The notes under the pieces were generated by a model. The model was not told where the DNA came from and made no database searches. It saw nothing but the letters and a program-made list of their open reading frames with translations. The translations under genes and the position numbers were made by a program. Positions 9,722 to 17,216 of a DNA stretch of 34,410 bases are shown here, piece by piece; position 1 is the first letter of the stretch; each line of letters begins with the position of its first letter. The DNA is taken from assembly GCA_012974475.1 (NCBI GenBank), contig JAAXQD010000119.1:1-34410 (forward strand), written 5' to 3'. This stretch comes from Desulfobacterales bacterium (GTDB taxonomy: Bacteria; Desulfobacterota; Desulfobacteria; Desulfobacterales; UBA11574).

Positions 9722-10374
9722 CTGCAATGGTCATGGCCACCCTGCTCGAAGCAAAACCGTTTGTTCAGGGAATGTCTTTGAAGGAAACCCGGAACACACC
9801 GTTTCGGCTATTTCAAAATGATGATGTTCTCTTGATAATTTCGGGCATCGGCAAAGCAAATGCAGCCATGGCAACCGCCTACTGCTGTCACAAGTATACG
9901 CCTGCCTGCATCTGCAATCTGGGTGCGGTGGGAGCAGCAGGCATTGGCCATTCTCTGGGTGAAATATTTCACATTGATGAAATTATCGAATACGACAGAC
10001 CTGAACTGAAATCGGGAACACCCCGTATTCATAAACCGGATACTATAGATGGGTTCCGGACCGCAAAACTCGCCACCAGCGACCGAGCGATTCTTGCTCC
10101 AGAAGAACGAAAAAAAATCTCCAAAAATGCCGACCTGATCGATATGGAAGGGGCCTCAGTGGTTCAGGCGTGCAGGAAGTTCCGGACAAAGTGCTTTATG
10201 TTTAAATTTGTCAGTGACACACCGGAGCATACAAGAAGTGAAAATATCGTTGAAAATATCAGAGGGTATCGCGCTTTTTTTTACGAGTATGTTTGGGATT
10301 CCGTGATGCCTTTTTTACATAGCAATTTTATTATTGAATCACAAAAGCACCTCGGCTTCCATCCGGCAGAGTGA
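9703..10374 (+). CDS. mqnB: Futalosine hydrolase (nucleoside phosphorylase fold)
   Basis: SGIGKANAAMATAYCCHKY, GAVGAAGIGHSLGEIFHIDE, LIDMEGASVVQACRKF; overlaps mqnD end. Confidence 0.88.
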   Translation: MEKNFVTAMVMATLLEAKPFVQGMSLKETRNTPFRLFQNDDVLLIISGIGKANAAMATAYCCHKYTPACICNLGAVGAAGIGHSLGEIFHIDEIIEYDRPELKSGTPRIHKPDTIDGFRTAKLATSDRAILAPEERKKISKNADLIDMEGASVVQACRKFRTKCFMFKFVSDTPEHTRSENIVENIRGYRAFFYEYVWDSVMPFLHSNFIIESQKHLGFHPAE

Positions 10375-10419
10375 AGCAAGCGGTTACGCGCAACCCATCT
10401 TTTGGAATGAAAAACAGCC

Positions 10420-10707
10420 TTATTTACCACAGCATTTTTTATGCTTAATGCCGCTTCCGCACGGGCAGGGGTCATTGCGCCCGACTTTCTTTTCGGAGAC
10501 CTGTGGTTTTGGCGGATTCAATAATCTTTCTAAATCGGTAATATCTTCCGGTTTATCCGGTTCCAATCCGATTGTATATTGCCACCCGTTTTCTTCAAAG
10601 ATTGATGCGACTTCTTTCAATCTATCTTCTGTTTGTACACAAACAACAGCAGGGTTCTTTTCAGTACCCAATTTTCCCGTCTTTTTACCATTGAATATTT
10701 TTGCCAT
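10420..10707 (-). CDS. Small SEC-C metal-binding motif protein (PBPRA1643-like)
   Basis: C-terminal [25 protein letters not shown] motif. Confidence 0.85.
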   Translation of the reverse strand: MAKIFNGKKTGKLGTEKNPAVVCVQTEDRLKEVASIFEENGWQYTIGLEPDKPEDITDLERLLNPPKPQVSEKKVGRNDPCPCGSGIKHKKCCGK

Positions 10708-10969
10708 TTTTTCACCGATAAATAAATATTATAGGATTCATCTGCCGCCTAACGAAGAGCGTTTATCCATTATCCCATAAAACCTTAAACTTGGAAATAT
10801 AAAAAATCAAGCTGTTAAAGCGGATGATCTCGTAAAAAGTGCAGACTTAATCTCTTCATGGAATCGACAGGGTCAATCATTTCCTGCCCAAGCATTGAAA
10901 TTATCAATTTTACATATCGTCTATCCTTATACTATATATCTCCCATTTAAAATCTGAAGTTTCCTGCAG

Positions 10970-11027
10970 CCCCGTGAAACTGGATTTACGCCCAGTTAAA
11001 CCGAAAAGACAGATTGTTTTCACGGGG
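10970..11027. repeat. Nested inverted repeat, candidate structured element
   Basis: CCCCGTGAAA (10970-10979) with TTTCACGGGG (11018-11027); overlapping inner AACTGG (10978-10983) / CCAGTT (10992-10997). Confidence 0.5.
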
Positions 11028-11162
11028 TAAACTTCGCGTCAATACGCTTGCGGGGTATGCCATCGCTGTTGCAGTTCATGTCAGTGTGAAATGTAACCGC
11101 TTAACATTTCAAGGGCATTTTGGCTTCATCGGGGTGTAAAATCCAACCTGAATCTGGAAAAT

Positions 11163-11708
11163 TTGGAAATGATACATTCAACAATGAGTGAAGCAGGCGG
11201 AACGTTCGCCGGCCGAAAAAATGAAGGGCTTGCCGCCCTGAAAAATTTCTTTTCATCTATCTTTATCTATCGATCATTTCGTATCTTGCTGAGTGCCATT
11301 TTTTTATGGTCCGGGATTTCCAAGCTGATGGACCCTAATTATTTTGCTCTTATAATAGATGGTTATGGTTTGTTAACCGATCCATTGACCATGCCGGCGG
11401 CCATAGTCTTCTCCATAATAGAAGTTCTCGCGGGACTGGGACTCTTGGTCGATATCCGTGGATCTCTGGCTGTCGTCACCGGACTGTTGGCGTCATTTAT
11501 GGTGATTTTGAGTTATGGTATCTGGCTGGGACTCGATGTCGATTGCGGGTGTTTTGCTCCCGAAGATCCGGAATCCGAGGCCTTTCGTGGGTTGCGATCG
11601 GCCCTTTTACAGGACATTGCCATGATGTTGGTTATCTTTCACCTTTATTTTTGGCGTTATCGCCAAAGCATGGCACCCAAACCGTTAACAAATCTTTTTA
11701 GAAGCTAA
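11163..11708 (+). CDS. MauE/DoxX-family membrane protein
   Basis: Multi-helix hydrophobic protein with SAIFLWSGISKLMDPNYFA, GLGLLVDIRGSLA and a DVDCGCF Cys pair. Confidence 0.75.
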   Translation: MEMIHSTMSEAGGTFAGRKNEGLAALKNFFSSIFIYRSFRILLSAIFLWSGISKLMDPNYFALIIDGYGLLTDPLTMPAAIVFSIIEVLAGLGLLVDIRGSLAVVTGLLASFMVILSYGIWLGLDVDCGCFAPEDPESEAFRGLRSALLQDIAMMLVIFHLYFWRYRQSMAPKPLTNLFRS

Positions 11709-11725
11709 AAAAAGAAGGCGGCGTG

Positions 11726-12259
11726 ATGATTCGAATGGGAAAACTTATTTTCGGTTTTATGGCCGTCGGACTCTTTCTGATGCAACCGGCAAATCCGGCA
11801 TTCGCCAAAAACAAATTTGAAAAAGAGGTCGTAAAAGAGCAGGAAGCCGTCAAGTTGGTCCGTGAAGTTCAGCAGGGCGGTTACGACGTGATCACAGCCA
11901 AGGAGCTTAAAGGCCTGATCGATTCCGGCAAGGATATTCTTATTATCGACACCATGCCCTATGATGCCAGTTATAAAAAAACGCATGTCCCTGGTGCAAA
12001 GCAGTTTTTGTTTCCCATTCCCGAGATGAAAACGTGGGATACCAAAGAGACGGATGGCAAAACCCTTGACGATTTCAAGGCGCTGCTCGGTCCCGACATG
12101 TCAAAAACCATCGTCATCTACTGCGGATTCGTCAAATGTACCCGAAGCCACAATGGGGCCATGTGGGCCCAGAAGCTGGGCTACAAAAATGTTTTCCGAT
12201 TTCCCGGGGGAATTTTTGCCTGGAAAGGTGCCAAATACCCCATAGAAAAAGTAAAATAA
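11726..12259 (+). CDS. Exported rhodanese-domain protein
   Basis: Signal peptide (MIRMGKLIFGFMAVGLFLMQPANPAFA); rhodanese motifs DILIIDTMPYDASYKKTHVPGAKQF and VIYCGFVKCTRSHNGAMWAQKLGYKNVFRFPGGIFAWKGAKYPIE. Confidence 0.82.
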   Translation: MIRMGKLIFGFMAVGLFLMQPANPAFAKNKFEKEVVKEQEAVKLVREVQQGGYDVITAKELKGLIDSGKDILIIDTMPYDASYKKTHVPGAKQFLFPIPEMKTWDTKETDGKTLDDFKALLGPDMSKTIVIYCGFVKCTRSHNGAMWAQKLGYKNVFRFPGGIFAWKGAKYPIEKVK

Positions 12260-12320
12260 GGATTCAAAATGGGTTTAGGACACACACCTCCAACCCGTGA
12301 TATTTCAAGTTCGGGGTAAT

Positions 12321-12522
12321 ATGTCTTTAAAAATTTATTATGATACGACCGAACCCAAAAAATTTCCGTTTGGACCGCAGGGTGGAAGCACTGATTAAGA
12401 AAATCCGGCAATTGCCCGACACGCTTCAATCCTAAGCGACTGTTTTATATTTTACCGATGGAATACCCTACACCACTTTGATGAAATATCTTGACCTTAG
12501 CATTAAAGTAGAAGAAGAATAG
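12321..12522 (+). pseudogene. Degenerate small ORF (frameshift plus internal TAA)
   Basis: With one frame change in the A6 run the frame reads MSLKIYYDTTEPKNFRLDRRVEALIKKIRQLPDTLQS*ATVLYFTDGIPYTTLMKYLDLSIKVEEE*; the second part weakly resembles the end of CopG/BrnA-type small proteins. Confidence 0.3.
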
Positions 12523-12556
12523 CATACAACAATTCCAACCATGGAGCATTCATACA

Positions 12557-13615
12557 GTGAAACTGAACCTTTTCAAAAAGCCGACCCTGCTAAGTCTGTC
12601 AAAAACGTGCGGTTGAGCCGCAAAAATCGACCCGGTCGGGCTCGGAAATTTGTTGGCAGGTCTACCCAAAAACGAAGATCCCAACTTGTTGGTGGGCTAT
12701 GAAACCAGTGATGATGCCGGCATTTATCGATTGACCGACGACCTCGCCGTCATTATGACTGCCGATTATATTACGCCACCGGTAAACGATCCGTATGTAT
12801 TCGGCCAGATTGCGGCCGCCAACGCCATCAGCGATGTTTATGCCATGGGCGGTCGTCCTATCGCCTGCCTTAATCTGGTCAGTTTTCCCGCTAAGAAGCT
12901 GCCTTTTGATGTCCTGCACCAAATCGTCGCCGGCGCTTTAAGCAAGATTACCGAAGCAGGAGCGGTGCTGGCAGGGGGGCATTCCATCGAAGACGAAGAA
13001 CCCAAATTCGGGTTGGCGGTGACCGGCGTCGTACATCCCGACAAGTTCTGGACCAACCGGGGCGCCCGGCCAGGAGATGTGTTGATTCTCACCAAACCCA
13101 TCGGAAGCGGCGTACTGTTTAATGCCAATTTGAAACAATGGGTCTCCAAGAAGGCCATGGATGCCTGTGTGGCAGCCATTTCAACCCTCAACCGAACCGC
13201 TGCTGAGGTCATGGCGGGTTTCGACATACATGCCGCAACCGATGTAACCGGATTCGGACTGTCCGGACACGGCTTTGAAATGGCCAAAGCTTCTGAAGTC
13301 TGTTTGGAAATCGAAGTTTCCCGTTTGCCGATCATGGACGAGGCACTGGCGGTCTATAAAAAAGGGATGAGAACCAGCGTAAATGCTGACAACAGAAAGA
13401 TGGTGGAAAAATATATGCGGTTTGAGGCCGATCTCCCCATCTGGCACCAAGAGATTGTATTTGACCCGCAAACCAGCGGCGGCCTTTTAGTGGCGCTATC
13501 CGAAGCCCAGGGAGAAGACCTCATCAACGCCTTAGGCGCAGCAGGCGTGGCCGCGGCAAAAATCATCGGTCGCATTCGTGAAGTGAAAGCGGCGACGTAT
13601 CTGGTATTTAAGTAA
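12557..13615 (+). CDS. selD: Selenide, water dikinase SelD, Sec-containing (TGA at 12614-12616 read as U)
   Basis: In-frame reading from GTG 12557 through TGA gives MKLNLFKKPTLLSLSKTCGUAAKIDPVGLGNLLAGLPKNEDPNLLVGYETSDDAGIYRL..., with U at the known SelD catalytic Cys/Sec position. Downstream SelD motifs (GGHSIEDEEPKFGLAVTG, DVTGFGLSGHGFEMA, DPQTSGGLL) are intact. The ORF track truncates it at 12650. Confidence 0.93.
12628..12644 (+). promoter_or_regulatory. Candidate bacterial SECIS hairpin of selD
   Basis: CGACCC-GGTC-GGG(C)TCG: stem with one bulged C and a GGTC apical loop (12634-12637), 17 nt after the TGA. Confidence 0.7.
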
Positions 13616-13625
13616 AGAATCCGGT

Positions 13626-14036
13626 CTAAAGACCCTCTACTTTCTCGGCGATAATCTTGGGCAAAGGTATCGCCTTCCAGGTATGATCGATGGCCACAAA
13701 GGTAACACTCCCTTCCGCCAGCAAGCGAGTTTCTGGAGGTCGATAAAAATGGAACTGAAAAATGATGGCTTTTTCCCGGATCTCTTTGATGGAGGTATGC
13801 ATCTCTAGCAAATCCCCATAATAGGCCGGGGCTAAAAAATGGCAGTCGGCAGCCACTTTGGGCATACCGAATTTTTCTTCCTTGTTTCGAAAAAAAGTGC
13901 CGGGGTTTATGCCGATATGACGCAGGAATTCTTCAATGCCCTGATGAAAATATCTGAAATAGGCGACGAAGTAAACAACACCATAGGGATCGGTATCACC
14001 AAAACGAACCTGAACTTGGGTTTTATGAACGAGCAT
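13626..14036 (-). CDS. YbgC/FadM-like acyl-CoA thioesterase
   Basis: QVRFGDTDPYGVVYFVAYFRYFHQGIEEFLR hotdog thioesterase signature. Confidence 0.85.
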   Translation of the reverse strand: MLVHKTQVQVRFGDTDPYGVVYFVAYFRYFHQGIEEFLRHIGINPGTFFRNKEEKFGMPKVAADCHFLAPAYYGDLLEMHTSIKEIREKAIIFQFHFYRPPETRLLAEGSVTFVAIDHTWKAIPLPKIIAEKVEGL

Positions 14037-14156
14037 TTTTCCCTCCTGTAGATTACAACATAACTATTTTCTTGAAAAATTTATGCGTTGTGTTTAGAAG
14101 TTTGCAAAGGATTCAAATTTCCAAACGATTGTGGTTATAAATACAACAAAGAGGTC

Positions 14157-15056
14157 ATGATGCGATTTTTCAAACATTCTATTCTGGTCTGCCTGCTTGT
14201 CTTTATGTACATAAACCCGCCGGCCCGGGCGGCTGGAGATATCGGGGTAGAGCTGGTTCGCCTGAAAACCACCGATGGAATACCGCTAACCGGTGTGATG
14301 CGAACGCCCCATAAGGCCCAAAAAAATGCCGGGGTGGTCATGATTCACGGCTACAGCGGCAATTTTTATTCGGGCATCATGAGCTTTCTCCCGAAAGCAC
14401 TTGCAGATCGAGGGTTTACCACCCTTGCCCTCAATATGCGTGATCATGACCGGGGTCCCAAAAAGAACCGTTTTGAAGACAACCGCCATGACATTGCAGC
14501 GGCAGTCCATAAAATGGCACAACTTGGATATAACTCCATCTTTCTCTACGGTCACAGCATGGGAACCAACCGGGTCTTATACTATCTGGCGAAAACCGGA
14601 GATTCCAGGATTAAAGGCGTGCTTTTAACCGGTCCTCCGGGCAATCTGTTCGAGTGGAATATTCATATATTCGGTATCGAAACTGCAACCCGCGTTCTCC
14701 GCCAGGCACAAGATCTGGTGGCCAATGGAAAAGGAGGCCAATGGATGCTCATCGATCTCGGCCCTTTGGGGAAGGCGCTTTACACCGCCGAGCACGTTGT
14801 GAGCCTTAGAGGACCGAATACAGTCTCTGATCCATACTGGAACATCGCCCGAATTTCCAAACCGGCTTTCATTGTTCACGGCCTTGCTGACCGACTGGCC
14901 AATCCTGACATTGCTGACCGGCTCCGAAGCAGCGGAACGTCCGCCTCCGAGGTGACGGTGCTCAAAATACCCGACGCCAATCACCGTTTCAGCAATCACC
15001 AAGAAACGCTTGCGAACGTTCTATCCCGGTGGATGATTGAGCAGATCAATCCTTAA
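14157..15056 (+). CDS. Exported alpha/beta hydrolase
   Basis: N-terminal signal-like hydrophobic stretch; GVVMIHGYSGNFYSG, FLYGHSMGTNRVLYYL nucleophile elbow, PAFIVHGLADRLANP, DANHRFSN. Confidence 0.8.
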   Translation: MMRFFKHSILVCLLVFMYINPPARAAGDIGVELVRLKTTDGIPLTGVMRTPHKAQKNAGVVMIHGYSGNFYSGIMSFLPKALADRGFTTLALNMRDHDRGPKKNRFEDNRHDIAAAVHKMAQLGYNSIFLYGHSMGTNRVLYYLAKTGDSRIKGVLLTGPPGNLFEWNIHIFGIETATRVLRQAQDLVANGKGGQWMLIDLGPLGKALYTAEHVVSLRGPNTVSDPYWNIARISKPAFIVHGLADRLANPDIADRLRSSGTSASEVTVLKIPDANHRFSNHQETLANVLSRWMIEQINP

Positions 15057-15628
15057 TATAATTGTTCTAATTCATGGATAAGTCTTTTAATTTCTTTTTT
15101 TGTCAATTTAAGTTTAACTTTTCCTCCGCCGGGATGGGCAAGACTTAACGTACAGCCATCTCTATGTTCATCCACCCCCCATTTTTGTCCTTTGGGAAAT
15201 ACAGCGGATTTGTCCAGCCAGTCGTCCGGGTCAAATTCTGCAATCTGGATGAGAACGCCGAAGGCATCTTTGGGATGAATAAAGATCTCCTTCCAGAAAT
15301 CGGCATATTCATTATACCCGAAATAAGGAATATTATGATCCTCCAGCTTCTGCATGGCTTTTTGGATATCCGGGGCCTGCAGGGAAATATGGTGAAGGCC
15401 GCCGTTTTTATTTTTTTTAAAAAAATTGGACAGAAAACTTTCCTCCCCGGTAGAACTTATCAACTCGAGACGAGAGAGGTCTCCAAATGAAAAAATTTGC
15501 CAATGATATTTCAATTTATGGTTTTTATCGCCCGCGCCGGGGATCGCCCCGAGTATATCTTCAAAAAAATGGCGTGCTTTTGCATAATCATTCGCGGCGA
15601 TTGAGATATGGTCGATCCTTGAAATCAT
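15053..15628 (-). CDS. VOC-family protein, methylmalonyl-CoA epimerase-like
   Basis: MISRIDHISIAANDYAKARHFFEDILGA; GGLHHISLQAPDIQKAMQKLE; FIHPKDAFGVLIQIAEF. Confidence 0.78.
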   Translation of the reverse strand: MISRIDHISIAANDYAKARHFFEDILGAIPGAGDKNHKLKYHWQIFSFGDLSRLELISSTGEESFLSNFFKKNKNGGLHHISLQAPDIQKAMQKLEDHNIPYFGYNEYADFWKEIFIHPKDAFGVLIQIAEFDPDDWLDKSAVFPKGQKWGVDEHRDGCTLSLAHPGGGKVKLKLTKKEIKRLIHELEQLY

Positions 15629-16429
15629 TTAAGAACTCTCTTGAAGACTGTTTCGAACTTGAGAGTAAATACCCGGAGCCATAACCAGAAGGCGGTCATT
15701 GATCTTTTGCCCATTCAGATATTCATTGATGAAAAAGTCGCTCCCATCCATCTTGCAGATTTTTCCGCCGGCCGCCTCAAGAATAATGCCGGCGGCTGCA
15801 AGATCCTGATAGGACTCATTGGCGATCACGGCAGCTTCTGCACGACCCATGGCCACATAACATATGTGGGCGCCGGTGCAGCCCAGATCGCGGATTTTTC
15901 CCGGAAATGTTGAACGGTAACGGTGGTGAAATCGTGAATACGTGAAGAGAAGGCTCTCGTCGTTGATATTCTTCATATCTGAAACGCGAATTTCTTCATC
16001 TCCCAGAAAAGCATTTTGGTCGGCCCGTGCATGAAAAAGATCGCCGGTTGCAGGCATGTAAAACACGCCGAAAATCGGCCAGAAATTTTCAATGAGCGCC
16101 AGAGAGATACCCCATATGGGAATGCCCGCCTGAAAGTTGGCCACACCGTCCAATGGATCGAATATCCAGATATAGCGCTTTTCATCATGGGTATAATCCG
16201 TGTTCGTTTGATTGTTTTTAAACACCTGGTGTTCAGGAAAACGATTGTCCAGTTGATCCTGAAAAAATTCCATCAGGTGGGAATCCGCCTCTGTAACAAG
16301 ATCTTCGTCGAATTTAATACGGGAATTCCCTTTGCCATAATACAACAGCGCCTCTTCACCTGAACGGCGGATCACTTCCATTGCGAATTGAGTCAACACT
16401 TCAATCCCATGACGTTTTTTAGCAGTCAT
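15629..16429 (-). CDS. Inositol monophosphatase family protein
   Basis: LVTEADSHLMEFFQDQL, WIFDPLDGVANFQAGIPIWGISLAL, YQDLAAAGIILEAAGGKIC. Confidence 0.85.
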   Translation of the reverse strand: MTAKKRHGIEVLTQFAMEVIRRSGEEALLYYGKGNSRIKFDEDLVTEADSHLMEFFQDQLDNRFPEHQVFKNNQTNTDYTHDEKRYIWIFDPLDGVANFQAGIPIWGISLALIENFWPIFGVFYMPATGDLFHARADQNAFLGDEEIRVSDMKNINDESLLFTYSRFHHRYRSTFPGKIRDLGCTGAHICYVAMGRAEAAVIANESYQDLAAAGIILEAAGGKICKMDGSDFFINEYLNGQKINDRLLVMAPGIYSQVRNSLQESS

Positions 16430-16490
16430 CTGCCCTCCTTATTTAAACGTGCCGATCCATCTTTATAAAAAGTGGAATGAATTAAAAAAC

Positions 16491-16793
16491 CTAAAAATCT
16501 CCCAGGGGCCTTTTAAAGGTAAATTGGGCGGGATCTTTCACCAGCTTTTGGGATGCTTCTTTGGTATTGTTCCCCAAGGCCGAGAAGGGGAGAGATACAA
16601 TAAAAACGGCGCATCCCAAAACGGTGGCAACGATTCCCAACGGTCTGACAAGCACAAGATCAGCGGTCATGGCGCCGGCGGTATTTTTCTCATCCAGGGA
16701 CGCCTCCCGTGCCAAAACGGAAGTCCCCATTGGAACCAGAACAAGCGTTGCAATCAAAAAAAATACCATGGATTGTTTTGCAATTTTATGCAT
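16491..16793 (-). CDS. Small exported/membrane hypothetical protein
   Basis: 100-aa ORF with N-terminal signal-like segment and a second hydrophobic helix (RPLGIVATVLGCAVFIVSLPFSALG). Confidence 0.6.
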   Translation of the reverse strand: MHKIAKQSMVFFLIATLVLVPMGTSVLAREASLDEKNTAGAMTADLVLVRPLGIVATVLGCAVFIVSLPFSALGNNTKEASQKLVKDPAQFTFKRPLGDF

Positions 16794-17216
16794 ATTCTCC
16801 TCCTTAAATCGGTTGTAGAATTTCCGAGATGTTTATTTTATCTCCTTTTTTCGGGTGTTAATATAAAGTTGTGGTGCTGATAGCCCAGGCAGGATATTTG
16901 GATTTTTTTCGGGTGTGCGTTTTGAGAGTATGATGACGTTAATTTTTTGAAAACCGACGATGCGCATAACTTATTTAGAAATGGTTGAAAAATATCGACA
17001 TTAACGCTATATTTTGGAAGGTTTTATAAAGAACGCTGCACGATTTTATCCGATTTCAATTGCAATGGGATTGAATCGAAATGTTTTTAAAATATCTAAT
17101 TTTCACGGATAGTTTCCAGATAACAGCTTAAAGAAAAGCCGGTTGGCTGTCAAGAAAAAAGCCACCGCTTACCATCATGCTTTCTTTATACCCATAACAA
17201 CAAGGCACTTAGCCCA

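Noticed and set aside
12361-12372. Programmed frameshift in the A6 run of the small ORF upstream of selD
   Set aside because: The required shift is +1 rather than classical -1 slippage, and there is a further in-frame TAA; decay is a simpler explanation.
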